Origin: Actinokineospora enzanensis DSM 44649
GTDB lineage: Bacteria > Actinomycetota > Actinomycetes > Mycobacteriales > Pseudonocardiaceae
Direction of reading: 5' to 3'
DNA length: 64,000 nt
NCBI RefSeq assembly: GCF_000374445.1
Contig: NZ_KB894427.1
Span: 1-64,000 of the forward strand
A program made the translations under genes and the position numbers. The number at the start of each line of letters is the position of its first letter. Position 1 is the first letter of the stretch. Positions 33,840 to 43,052 of this stretch are shown here, one piece after another. Below the pieces are notes generated by a model. It had not been told where the DNA came from, made no database searches, and saw nothing but the letters and a program-made list of their open reading frames with translations.

Positions 33840-36611
33840 ATGGAAACCGGTCCTCTGGGAACCACAGTGGACAGATCACCGCCGGCACCGGACCGTGTGC
33901 CGCTGGTGGGTCGCGCGCGTGAGCTGGCCCGGCTGTCCTCCGTTGCCGCGCCCGCGCTTCTGCTGGTCGCGGGCGAGGCGGGGGTGGGCAAGAGCCGCAT
34001 CGTCACGGAGCTGCGCGATCACCCCGCGCTGGTCGACCACCACTGGCTGGTGGGCGAGTGCCTGCCGTTGCGGGAACCGTTCCCACTTGGCCCGGTGCTG
34101 GACGCCTTCAAGGGCGTGGACGTGTTCACACCCCCGGTGGGAAGGCTGGACCGGGTGGACGTTTTTCCCAGAATTCGCGCGGCACTGGCGGAACTGGGAC
34201 CGACGGTGCTGGTCGTCGAGGATCTGCACTGGTCCGACGAGGCGACCTACGAGCTGCTGCGCTTCCTCTGCCGGGGACTGCCGCCGCGGCTGCGGATACT
34301 GGTGACTTACCGGCCGGAGAGCGTGCGCATGGAACGCCCCGTCGTGGATCTCGCGGGCTACCTGCCGCGGTGGGCGCGCGCGGTGGAGACGACGGTGCGG
34401 CCGCTGCGGGTCGGCGAGGTCGGCGAGCTGGCCGCGGGGCTGCTCGGGTTGACCAGGGTCACCGACGAGTTCGCGGTTCGTCTACACGAGTTGACCGGCG
34501 GCGTGCCGTTCGTGGTGGAGGAGGTGTCCAGGGCGCTGCCCGCGGAACCCGCGCCGCGGCTGGCGGACGCGCCGCGCTCGGTGCTGGACCGATTGTCGGC
34601 GCCGGTGGCGCTGCGCGGGTCGATCGCCGAACGGCTGGCCACCCAGCCGCCCGCGGTGCGCGAGGTGGTGGCCGCCGCGGCGACGCTGGCCGCGCCCGCC
34701 GACGAGGAGTTGCTGGCCCGGGTGGCCGGACTGGCCGCGGAGACGGCGGCCGACGCGATAGATCGCGCGCTGCTGCACGGTTTGCTGCGCCAGGCCGCGC
34801 CCGGCCAGTTCGCCACCCGGCACGCGCTGGCGACCCGCGCGGTGATCGACCTGTTGCAGCCGGGGGAACTGCGCAAGGCGCACCGCAACGCCGCGTCCGC
34901 GTTGGCATCGGCGGATCCCGTGCCGCACGCGCGGTTGGCGCGGCACTGTCGGCACGCGGGTCTGGTCTCGGACTGGGTCCGGCACGCGGAGGCGGCGGCC
35001 ACGCGCGCGGTCGCGCTGGGCGACGGTGACACGGCGGTGGACATGTTGGCCGAGGTGGTCGCGGAGCCCGGAATCGATATGGGTACGCGTGCACGGGTCG
35101 CGGCATTGCTCAGCCGTGCCGCGTTACCCGGTCTGCGCCACAGCGAGGCGGTGACGGCGCTGCGCGCGGTGCTCGCCGAGGACGAGCTGCCCGCGCGATG
35201 GCGCGGGGAGATCCGGTTCGGCCTGGGCATGCTGCTGATCGCGCAGGCGGGCGAGGCGGGGGCGGGCAGGCAGGCCCTGCGCGCCGCGGTGGACGAACTC
35301 GGCGACCGCCCCGACCTGGCCGCCCGCGCGATGGCGGCACTGGCGATCCCGTCCGACACCTCGGGCACCATCGCCGAACACCAGGCGTGGGCGACGCGTG
35401 CGCTGAGCATGCTGGGCAGCTTCGACGACCACGCGGTGCACACGGCGGTGCACGTCAACCACGCGTCGGTCCTGATGTACTCGGGCGACCCGGACGGCTG
35501 GCCGGTCTGGCGCGCGGCACTGGCCCGCGGCACGTCCCCGGAGGCCCGCCTGCATCTGTTGCGCGGGGCGAGCAACGGCGCGGACGCGGCGCTGTGGCTG
35601 GGGCACGACGCGCGGGCGCGGGAGCTGTTGTCGTTGATGCCGACACTGGTGGACGAGGACTCCGGGCTGTACACGGCGCGGTTGATCACGGGCACGCGGC
35701 TGCGGCTGGATCTGGCTGCCGGGCACTGGGACGGGTTGTCCGACCGGATCGCGTACGTACGGGCGAGCGCGGGGGCGCATCGGTTGCCGTTGCTGGATAT
35801 CGAGGCGCGGTTGGTCAGCGCGGAACTGTCGTTGGCGACCGGCGCCCTGGCCGACGCGGAGGTGGATCTGCGCGGGGTGGCCGAGGTGGGGGCGGCGTTG
35901 CAGATTCCCTTGTTGGTCGGTGCCGCGGCCTCGCGTGCGCGGATCGCGTTGTCGGGCGGCCGTGACAACGAGGCGTTGGCGTTGTTGCGGCCCGCGTTGG
36001 ACGCGGTGCGGCGGCATGGGAACTGGGTGTGGGCCGCGCCGATCGTGCCGCTGGTCTGCGCGGCAGCGGACATCGACACGACGCGCGCCCTGCACGCGGA
36101 GTTCTCGGCGGCGGTGTCCGACCGTGACGCGCCCGCCGCCGCTGCCGCGGCCCTGTGGGCGTCGGGCTACGCCACCGGCCGCCTGGACCGCTTCGAGGCC
36201 GCGGCCGCCGCCTACGACGACATCGGCCGCCCGTACTGGGCCGCCCAGGCCCGCGAGGCCCGCGCCGCCGCCCGGCTGGCGGCGGGCGACAAACAACCGA
36301 TGCTGGACGTCGTCGCCGTGTACACCGCCCTGGGCGCCCGCTGGGACGCCGCCCGCTGCGCGGCCCGACTGCGCAAACACGGAATCACCCCCCGGCACCG
36401 CGGCGGCCGTCGCGGTTATGGGGACGCGTTGTCGCCGCGCGAGGAGTCGGTGGCGCGGATGGCGGCGCGGGGCAGCACGAACAAGGAGATCGCGGAGGCG
36501 TTGTTCATCTCGGTCCGCACGGTGGAGGACCATGTCGCCAACGCGATGCGCAAGTGCGCGGTGCGGACGCGGTCGGAACTGCCCTGGGACTACCCGCAGA
36601 CTGATTCGTAG
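33840..36611 (+). CDS. LAL-type LuxR regulator (STAND ATPase)
   Basis: A 923-aa large ATP-binding LuxR regulator. Walker A GEAGVGKSR lies at residues 45-53, Walker B LVVEDLHWSD near 120-130, and GTP-like sensor motifs follow. A ~500-residue helical TPR-like region and a C-terminal LuxR helix-turn-helix (LSPREESVARMAARGSTNKE, HVANAMRKC) complete it. Such proteins couple ATP and ligand binding to activation of nearby operons, for example for sugar use or secondary metabolism. AAAGGG precedes the ATG at 33840. Its stop codon directly abuts the stop codon of the convergent XRE-TPR gene. Confidence 0.92.
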   Translation: METGPLGTTVDRSPPAPDRVPLVGRARELARLSSVAAPALLLVAGEAGVGKSRIVTELRDHPALVDHHWLVGECLPLREPFPLGPVLDAFKGVDVFTPPVGRLDRVDVFPRIRAALAELGPTVLVVEDLHWSDEATYELLRFLCRGLPPRLRILVTYRPESVRMERPVVDLAGYLPRWARAVETTVRPLRVGEVGELAAGLLGLTRVTDEFAVRLHELTGGVPFVVEEVSRALPAEPAPRLADAPRSVLDRLSAPVALRGSIAERLATQPPAVREVVAAAATLAAPADEELLARVAGLAAETAADAIDRALLHGLLRQAAPGQFATRHALATRAVIDLLQPGELRKAHRNAASALASADPVPHARLARHCRHAGLVSDWVRHAEAAATRAVALGDGDTAVDMLAEVVAEPGIDMGTRARVAALLSRAALPGLRHSEAVTALRAVLAEDELPARWRGEIRFGLGMLLIAQAGEAGAGRQALRAAVDELGDRPDLAARAMAALAIPSDTSGTIAEHQAWATRALSMLGSFDDHAVHTAVHVNHASVLMYSGDPDGWPVWRAALARGTSPEARLHLLRGASNGADAALWLGHDARARELLSLMPTLVDEDSGLYTARLITGTRLRLDLAAGHWDGLSDRIAYVRASAGAHRLPLLDIEARLVSAELSLATGALADAEVDLRGVAEVGAALQIPLLVGAAASRARIALSGGRDNEALALLRPALDAVRRHGNWVWAAPIVPLVCAAADIDTTRALHAEFSAAVSDRDAPAAAAAALWASGYATGRLDRFEAAAAAYDDIGRPYWAAQAREARAAARLAAGDKQPMLDVVAVYTALGARWDAARCAARLRKHGITPRHRGGRRGYGDALSPREESVARMAARGSTNKEIAEALFISVRTVEDHVANAMRKCAVRTRSELPWDYPQTDS

Positions 36612-38000
36612 CTAGACGGTGGCAAGTGTCGCGACGAGGTCGCGTGCCCCGGCATGGCGGGGATAGAGACTCGCGCCCTGCGCTATCCACGCCTGGCGAT
36701 CGGTCAGGCGGGACGAGCGCACCGTCGAGGCCAGGGCCAGTGCGTCGTGCGCGGTCCGGCACCCCGCGTCCGGATCGCCCGCGCGGAAGTTCGCGGCGGC
36801 CATCGCCAGCAGGTCGGACGCGCGCGACCGGGCCTCAGACTCGGGGCGGGCGTGGTAGGACAAGCTCGCGTGTTCCAGCGCCGATTCCGCATAGGTGCGA
36901 TCACGGGCGGACAGAGCCGTGTAGCACATTCCCGTAATGCCGTGGATCTCCGCGTGCCCCATGAAGCCGAGCCAGCTCGGGGCGTCACCGCGAGCGCGTT
37001 CCAGTTCTTCCGACGCTCGCGCCAACAACGAGGAGACGTGCTGCGGTTTCCCCATCTCGCTGTAGGCCCACGCACTATTGATCTGCACGAGCGCCAAGGC
37101 GTAGGGACTGTCCGCGTCCTGCGCGGCGGCCTGTCCGAGCTGGAAACACTTGAGCGCCCCATCGGGGTCGTTGGCATGCAGAAAGACCCGGCCCAGCTCG
37201 TACAACGCCGTTGCCGCGAGATCGGGCTGGTCGGCGTCCTTCGCGATCGCGAGCCCGGTCGCCAACTGACGCCGCGCGGTGGCATGGTCGCCTGCGTCGA
37301 ACGCGCTCCACCCCGCCACGCTGTAGAGATCGGCTCGGGCGATCTGGATGCGTCGGTGCACGATGTCGGTCGCGGGCGCATTGGCCAGGGTGCCCGCCCA
37401 GTCCAGATACCCCGTGGCTGCGGCCCGCACCGCTCCCCCACCCGACAGGTTGTCCTGCGCTCGCAAGAACGACACCGTGTCTTCCAGGGCGGCGGCATCG
37501 GAGTCGCCGACCCTGCCGACCGGCGAGACCGCCATGGCCGACGACCCGGACACCTGTGCCAGGCGTGCCAGGTCGGGCTCGGACAATCCCGCTATCGCCG
37601 CCTGGGCCACCAGTGCGATGAACGCGCGACGCTGCACGGCGGCACCTCCTTCCTCCACGACCCGGGCGCCGTACAACGCCAGGCCTATCGCTCCGTCTAC
37701 CGTGTCGGGGTCGACCTCGGGCGCGTAGACCAGGCCCATCAGCCCGCGAGGCACCGCCAGGCCGTCCGCGATCCGCGCCAGCACCGCGTAGGACTGGACC
37801 TGGCGACCGCCCAGGATGCGGGAGACCTCCGGCTGGGACAGCCCGGTCAACGCCGCGATCCGCCGCTGAGTCACACCCACCCGCCTCAACAGGAAGAACA
37901 CGGTGCGCATGTCGTGACAGGCCAGTGCTGCGCGCATCTCCCCGTCTTCCCAGGTCACCGGGTCGATCGGCGCCCGGGAGTCGTTCGTACCGGTGTTCAC
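36612..38000 (-). CDS. XRE-type helix-turn-helix protein with TPR-like domain
   Basis: A 462-aa regulator. Residues ~28-80 form an XRE helix-turn-helix (FFLLRRVGVTQRRIAALTGL, SQPEVSRILGGR). Residues ~115-460 are helical repeats resembling TPRs (AATALYELGRVFLHANDPDG, SPYALALVQINSAWAYSEMG). This resembles actinobacterial BldD-independent XRE-TPR regulators and the Rgg/PlcR-like layout in which a peptide or protein binds the repeats. The start is a GTG. The gene converges on the LAL regulator with zero-base spacing between stop codons. Confidence 0.85.
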   Translation of the reverse strand: MNTGTNDSRAPIDPVTWEDGEMRAALACHDMRTVFFLLRRVGVTQRRIAALTGLSQPEVSRILGGRQVQSYAVLARIADGLAVPRGLMGLVYAPEVDPDTVDGAIGLALYGARVVEEGGAAVQRRAFIALVAQAAIAGLSEPDLARLAQVSGSSAMAVSPVGRVGDSDAAALEDTVSFLRAQDNLSGGGAVRAAATGYLDWAGTLANAPATDIVHRRIQIARADLYSVAGWSAFDAGDHATARRQLATGLAIAKDADQPDLAATALYELGRVFLHANDPDGALKCFQLGQAAAQDADSPYALALVQINSAWAYSEMGKPQHVSSLLARASEELERARGDAPSWLGFMGHAEIHGITGMCYTALSARDRTYAESALEHASLSYHARPESEARSRASDLLAMAAANFRAGDPDAGCRTAHDALALASTVRSSRLTDRQAWIAQGASLYPRHAGARDLVATLATV

Positions 38001-38297
38001 TGTCGCCTGCCTCCGGAGCGCCCGACGCGGTCTGTCTCACCGTAGCCGACCGGAAGCTCTATGTGACCTCGGTCGAGCGAGCCAATCGCCCCTTCGGCCG
38101 GGATATGCCTCAAGGGCATATGTCCCGCACATGGCCGACGACCGAACCGAGGGCAAGGCGTCGGAACACGTCCAACCGCATGTCGCCGCGCGCACGCGCA
38201 ACACGCCCCGCCGGTCCCAGGCTTGCGGTCGCGGGCTTCGCCATCCCCGCCGGAGTCCGCGACACGCATTCGCCCGCACCGAAGAGAGTGAGCCGCA

Positions 38298-38654
38298 ATG
38301 ACAAAATCCACTATGGACTGGGCCGTGGTCGGTCTGACGATCCGCACGCGCGTCGCCGAACTGGGCTGGCCGCCGGGGGAACTGGCCCGTCGCTCGGGCA
38401 TCTCGCCGGGGACCGTGCGCGAGATCCAGCTCCACAGCGTGGAACGTCGCCGCAGTTTCCGGACGTTGCGATCACTGTCCGCGGCGCTGGGCTACCACCC
38501 CGACCACCTCGACGCGGTCGCCCTGGGGCAACAGCCGCCCGAGATCCAGCAGCTGATCGACGACGCGGTGCTCCGCCGCCTCGACACGCTCAGTGGCCAC
38601 CTGGCCGGACTCATCGACCGACTCACGGCATGGATGGCCGCCCACGATGGATGA
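38298..38654 (+). CDS. small XRE-type HTH protein
   Basis: A 118-aa protein. Residues ~10-65 form a Cro/C1-type helix-turn-helix (VVGLTIRTRVAELGWPPGEL, ARRSGISPGTVREIQ). A C-terminal helix (residues ~80-115) may dimerise. The product overlaps the next small gene by 8 bp. It is divergent from the XRE-TPR gene across 297 bp with no other gene. Small HTH plus small acidic partner pairs can be regulatory or toxin-antitoxin-like, which is only a possibility here. Confidence 0.75.
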   Translation: MTKSTMDWAVVGLTIRTRVAELGWPPGELARRSGISPGTVREIQLHSVERRRSFRTLRSLSAALGYHPDHLDAVALGQQPPEIQQLIDDAVLRRLDTLSGHLAGLIDRLTAWMAAHDG

Positions 38655-38883
38655 GAGCACGCCGGGCCTGCGACGGCCGCGAAGCCTGCCGTTCCTGTCC
38701 AACACCCTCACCGACCTGGCCGCCGCCGTCGAGACGATCACCCACGCGCTGGACGACGAGGATCTCGACACCGTCGTCATCCACGTCGCGCTCGACGACA
38801 TGCGCTGCAACGCCGACGACGTGTACGAGTGCGTCACGTGGCTGCAGGAGAACCCCCGCGGGAACGCCGCTCGTCCCGGCTGA
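38647..38883 (+). CDS. small acidic hypothetical protein
   Basis: A 78-aa protein with no recognised family. The middle is strongly acidic (HALDDEDLDTVVIHVALDDM), with two Cys residues and a TWLQENP ending. The ATG at 38647 overlaps the HTH gene's stop region by 8 bp, implying coupled translation. The acidic charge and pairing with a DNA-binding protein suggest a modulator of it, which is an inference. Confidence 0.6.
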   Translation: MDESTPGLRRPRSLPFLSNTLTDLAAAVETITHALDDEDLDTVVIHVALDDMRCNADDVYECVTWLQENPRGNAARPG

Positions 38884-38945
38884 CCGGGCATGGCGAAGCC
38901 CCGGGCGGCAGGACTGCCTGCGCGCCCGGGGCCGGGTGCCGGTGA

Positions 38946-40079
38946 TCAGCTGGTGACCAGCCTGAGGCTGTAGGTCTGCAGGATCGGGTTGACCGGCTGG
39001 AAGTACGTGGTGCCGCCGGAGCTGCAGTTGCCGGAGCCGCCGGAGGTCACGCCCTGGGCCTGGTTGCCGCTGAGCCACGAGCCGCCGGAGTCGCCCGGTT
39101 CGGCGCAGACGTTGGTGCGGGTCAGGCCGTTGACGGCACCCTCGGAGTAGCGCACGGTCTGGTTCTTGGCGCCGACCGTGCCGCAGTGCCAGCCGGTGGT
39201 GGAGCCGGAGCGGCAGATGGACGCGCCGACCGCGGACTCCTGGGAGCCCTGCACCGCGACCGTCTGGGAGCCGCTGTAGCGGTTGACGACGCCCTTCGGG
39301 GTCCAGTTGGTGTTGGTCTTGACCCACGAGTAGTCGCGGCCGGGGAAGGTCGAGGCCTGGAAGGTGCCCTGCGCGACCCGGTTGGAGCCGGAGGTCTGCG
39401 CGCCGCGGGTGCCGCAGTGACCGGCGGAGACGAAGCCGCCCTGCACCGAGAAGCCGACGGAGCAGCGGGAGCCGGAGCCGATGTAGTACGCGTCGCCGCC
39501 GCGGACGTCGTAGAGCGTGCGCGGGGCCTCGATGGACTCGACGACCGAGATGGTGGACGACAGGTCGGCGCCCAGGCCCGCGACGTACTGGCGGGCGGTG
39601 GTGGCGGTGCCGGGGGCGGCGGTCACCACGACGGCGTTGCGCTGGACGTCCACGTACCAACCCGTGATCGCGCGCGGAGCGGTGCTCTCACGCTTGTCCA
39701 TGGCTGAGACGGTGGCGTCGAGGCGCTGGGCGCTGTAGCGCACCACGGTGGCGTTCGCGCCGTGCGAGCGCACGGAGTCGACGCTCGCTGCGTCGGTCAC
39801 GCCGACGACCAGCTTGCCCGCGGCCGCGTCGTAGTAGGCGCCGCCGAACGTGTCGCGCAGGCTGCCGCGCAGGTCGGACTCCAGCGTGGCGGCGGTGCGC
39901 TCGCTCGCGATGCGGGCCATCGCGGCCTCGGGGGACAGGCCGAGGTCGCGCTGCATGGCGGAGAGCAGTTCGGGGGTCACGGTGTCGGGGGCGGTGTCCT
40001 GGCCGGCGAACGCGGGAGCGGTGACCACGACCGCAGCCGAGGCGGTCAGCACCACGGCGGCGACGAGAGTGCGTTTCAC
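38946..40079 (-). CDS. streptogrisin/alpha-lytic-like secreted serine protease
   Basis: A 377-aa preproenzyme of family S1E. Signal peptide 1-26 (ending PAFA). Propeptide ~27-180 with the alpha-lytic-type pro-domain pattern (GLSPEAAMARIASERTAA, DTFGGAYYDAAAGKLVVGV). The mature domain starts near YDVRGGDAYYI, with triad His (SAGHCG), Asp (GRDYSW) and Ser (PGDSGGSW). The pro-domain folds the protease and is removed. The GTG at 40079 follows GGAG. The mature domain lacks an extra binding module. Divergent from the STAND gene across a 458-bp gap. Confidence 0.92.
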   Translation of the reverse strand: MKRTLVAAVVLTASAAVVVTAPAFAGQDTAPDTVTPELLSAMQRDLGLSPEAAMARIASERTAATLESDLRGSLRDTFGGAYYDAAAGKLVVGVTDAASVDSVRSHGANATVVRYSAQRLDATVSAMDKRESTAPRAITGWYVDVQRNAVVVTAAPGTATTARQYVAGLGADLSSTISVVESIEAPRTLYDVRGGDAYYIGSGSRCSVGFSVQGGFVSAGHCGTRGAQTSGSNRVAQGTFQASTFPGRDYSWVKTNTNWTPKGVVNRYSGSQTVAVQGSQESAVGASICRSGSTTGWHCGTVGAKNQTVRYSEGAVNGLTRTNVCAEPGDSGGSWLSGNQAQGVTSGGSGNCSSGGTTYFQPVNPILQTYSLRLVTS

Positions 40080-40537
40080 ATGGACTCCATCGGTGCTCGA
40101 TTGCAGGGACGGAGGCCGTCCGGTCGGGCCCGGCCTCCATTCCGCCGAATCCGCGCTGCCCTCACCTAGGCGAATGCGGCGGCCCTTCGGATACTGCTCG
40201 CCCGGCCGGCGCAGCCACAAGGGTGCGCTGTTACCGGATAAGGACTCGGTGTGAAAACCGCTGTTGACGAGGCCGCCCACCAGCCGAAATCCGACTGGCA
40301 TTCGAGTGAACGTGCCCGCTACGCAGCGCCACCGCCGTCCGCGGGCTACGGTGAATGCAATCGGGTGCGCGCCTGCGTTGACGCGGTCGAATTCCGTCAT
40401 GACCATCTTGGCCGGCCGTGGAATGACGCCCGGTCGCATTATCGACATGTTCGGGGTTCGCGAACGTGTGGTAATGAATCGTTTCCGAGGTGGCGCTTGG
40501 CCGTATCGTTCCCGGCCGTCGGACCGATGTCGAGTTC
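40080..40537. other. intergenic region between divergent protease and STAND genes
   Basis: These 458 bp must hold both promoters. I see no gene. The in-frame extension upstream of the STAND gene lacks a clear ribosome site and looks non-coding. Confidence 0.5.
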
Positions 40538-42883
40538 ATGAGCGGGGCTGGTGACGCCAACGAGCTGACCGGCGTGGTGTCGGGGTCGGCGACGCTGATC
40601 AGCAGGGTCGGTCGGGACGTGCACATCACCACCGGGGCACGCGGCCCGGCGGGATCGCTGCCGTATCGGTCCGGGGCGGTGCCGGTGGTGGTGGACGGTT
40701 TCCAGCGGCGGTCTATGCCGGAACTGGACACGGCAACCGTCGGCGGGGTGGTGCTGTCCGGGCTCGGTGGGGTCGGCAAGACGCAGGCCGCGGCGGACTA
40801 CGCGGACCGGGCGTGGCGCGATGGCGTGGAGCTGGTGGGCTGGGTGACGGCGTCGACCAGGGCCAACGTGGTCACGGCGTTGGCGGAGCTCGGCGGGATC
40901 GTGACCGGCGAGGCGGTCGACGACGCGGAGAAGGGCGCGCGGCGGTTCCTGGACTGGTGCGCGAGCACGCGCCACCGCTGGCTGGTGGTGTTCGACGACG
41001 TGGCCGACCCGGCCGAGCTGACCGGCCTGTGGCCGCATCCCGGCGCCTCGGGACGGCTGGTGGTCACCACCCGACGCAACGAACCCTGGACGCTGCGCAC
41101 CTCGACCCGCCTGCTGACCCCGGTCGGCGCGTTCACCTCGGAGCAATCCACCGCATATCTCCGCGCCGTGCTCGGAGAACTCGACGTGGCAGAACTGGCC
41201 TCCCTGCTCGGACATCTCCCGCTGGCACTCGGCCAGGCGGCCGCCTACATCGCGATGGTGCCCGGCATGACCTGCGCGAACTACGTCCGGCAATGGCGTG
41301 CGCAGCGAGCTGCCCTGTCCCGGATGTTCCCCGCGGACCGGGCCGGGGCGGATGGGCGCACGGACACGGTGGCGACGACGTGGTCCATCTCGATCGAGGC
41401 CGCCGACCGGCTCGACCCGGTGGGGTCGGCACGGCCCATGCTCGCGTTGATGTCCGTGCTCGACCCCCATGGCATCCCGCTGCGGGTGCTCACCTCGGCG
41501 CCCGTGCGGCAGTACTTGTCCGCGGACGGCGGGGAGAGCACCGCGAGGGCATTGGGCTGCCTGCAACGGTTCAACCTGGTCACGATCGACCGCGATCGTC
41601 CGACCCCGGTGGTCCGAGTGCACGCGCTGGTACAGCAGGTCGCCCGCGAACAACTTTCAAGCACCGCGCTGGCCGAGACGGCGCGAACGGCGGCGGGCGC
41701 ATTGCTGGTCTGCTGGCCCCCGGTGGAACGGGACACCGGTTTCGCCACAATGCTCCGAGCCAACGCGGCAGCATTGTCCGAGCACGCCGAGCAACACCTG
41801 TGGCAACTGCGCCGCCACGCGGTCCTGTTCCGAGCCGCGAACAGCCTGGGCACGGCAGGCCAGGTCTCCGCCGCGATCACCCACTACCGACGCCTGCACG
41901 CGACAGTCGACCGGGTATTCGGCCCCGACCACCCGGAAACCCTGAAGGCCCGGCACAACCTGGCGGGCTGGCTCGGCGAGTCGGGAGATGTCCTCGGAGC
42001 AGTCCAGTCCTACATCGACCTGCTCGCCGACCGCCTCCGCGTCCAATCCGCCGACCACCCCGACGTCCTCGGCACCCGCGCCAACCTGGCCCGCTGGCAA
42101 GGCGAATCCGGCGACGCCGCAGGCGCGGCCCAGGCCTACATACGCCTGCTCGACGAACAACTGCGGGTATTGAGCCCGGACCACCCGCACAACCTGGTCG
42201 CCCGCGCGAACCTCGCCCACATGCAGGGCCAATCCGGCGACGCGGAGGGCGCGGTCCGGGCCTACACCGAGCTACTGGCCGACCAACTCCGAGTACAGGG
42301 CCCGGATCACCCGGACACCCTGACCACCCGCGCCAACCTGGCCCACTGGCACGGCGAGTCCGGCGATGCCCGCAAAGCAGTCCGCGCCTACACCGAGGTC
42401 CTGACCGATCAACTCGATGTACTCAGCCCGGATCATCCCCACACCCTCCGCACCCGCGGCAACCTGGCCCGCTGGCTTGGCGAGTCCGGCGATATCGCGG
42501 GAGCGGTACGAGCGTATGCGGACGTACTCGCCGACCAACTCCGTGTACTGGCGCCCGATCACCCGGACACCCTCACGACCCGACACAACGCGGCACATTG
42601 GCGAGGCGAGTCAGGAGACGCACTCGGCGCGGCGCAAGCGTTCGAAGAGCTGCTCGCGGACCAGATCCGAGTGCAGGGCGCCGAGCACCCGGACACCTTG
42701 AAAACCCGGGGCAACCTCGCCCGCAGGCAAGGCGAGTCGGGGGACGTGCTCGGGGCGGCGCGGGCCTTCGAGGAGCTGCTGGTGGATCGGATTCGGGTGC
42801 AGGGAGCCATGCACCGCTCCACGGTGGAAACACGCGCGAACGCCGCACACTGGCGTGCGCGAGCGGGTCTGAGCAGTGCGTAA
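40538..42883 (+). CDS. NB-ARC-like STAND NTPase with TPR repeats
   Basis: A 781-aa signalling ATPase. An N-terminal segment (residues 1-40) with VSGSATLISRVGRDVHI resembles the short motif found before actinobacterial NB-ARC proteins. Walker A is GLGGVGKT (75-82), with Walker B WLVVFDDV near 150-157 and a winged-helix region after it. Residues 460-753 are seven 42-residue TPR units plus a partial eighth, each with DHPDTL, NLA and GESGD. This is the plant-R-protein-like layout: ligand sensed by repeats, NTPase oligomerises. No effector domain is fused, so it may act through a partner or as a regulator. The ATG at 40538 is chosen. Confidence 0.85.
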   Translation: MSGAGDANELTGVVSGSATLISRVGRDVHITTGARGPAGSLPYRSGAVPVVVDGFQRRSMPELDTATVGGVVLSGLGGVGKTQAAADYADRAWRDGVELVGWVTASTRANVVTALAELGGIVTGEAVDDAEKGARRFLDWCASTRHRWLVVFDDVADPAELTGLWPHPGASGRLVVTTRRNEPWTLRTSTRLLTPVGAFTSEQSTAYLRAVLGELDVAELASLLGHLPLALGQAAAYIAMVPGMTCANYVRQWRAQRAALSRMFPADRAGADGRTDTVATTWSISIEAADRLDPVGSARPMLALMSVLDPHGIPLRVLTSAPVRQYLSADGGESTARALGCLQRFNLVTIDRDRPTPVVRVHALVQQVAREQLSSTALAETARTAAGALLVCWPPVERDTGFATMLRANAAALSEHAEQHLWQLRRHAVLFRAANSLGTAGQVSAAITHYRRLHATVDRVFGPDHPETLKARHNLAGWLGESGDVLGAVQSYIDLLADRLRVQSADHPDVLGTRANLARWQGESGDAAGAAQAYIRLLDEQLRVLSPDHPHNLVARANLAHMQGQSGDAEGAVRAYTELLADQLRVQGPDHPDTLTTRANLAHWHGESGDARKAVRAYTEVLTDQLDVLSPDHPHTLRTRGNLARWLGESGDIAGAVRAYADVLADQLRVLAPDHPDTLTTRHNAAHWRGESGDALGAAQAFEELLADQIRVQGAEHPDTLKTRGNLARRQGESGDVLGAARAFEELLVDRIRVQGAMHRSTVETRANAAHWRARAGLSSA
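41915..42796 (+). repeat. seven tandem 126-bp coding repeats (TPR units)
   Basis: Seven units of exactly 42 codons, with a partial eighth to the gene end. Consensus VLxPDHPDTLxTRxNLAxW, then xGESGDxxGAxxAYxELLAD. Uniform length and high similarity suggest recent expansion by unequal exchange. Confidence 0.85.
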
Positions 42884-43011
42884 TAGGGCTGGTGCTTGAG
42901 GTTCATCCCGGACCAGCGGGTCGGTGGATCTTCGACCGAGGGCGGGACGCGGTCTCCGGCTGTGGATTTCATCCGTGCCCGCCCACACATGAGGAGGCCG
43001 GTTTGGGGAAA

Positions 43012-43042
43012 GTGGGGTGGCGAAAGGGTTGCGCCACCCCAC
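43012..43042 (-). terminator. terminator after the topoisomerase A gene
   Basis: A perfect 11-bp stem GTGGGGTGGCG (43012-43022) / CGCCACCCCAC (43032-43042), 11 bp after the parC-like stop, followed on the minus strand by TTTCC. It may also serve the convergent STAND gene. Confidence 0.75.
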
Positions 43043-43052
43043 GTTCCGTGGG

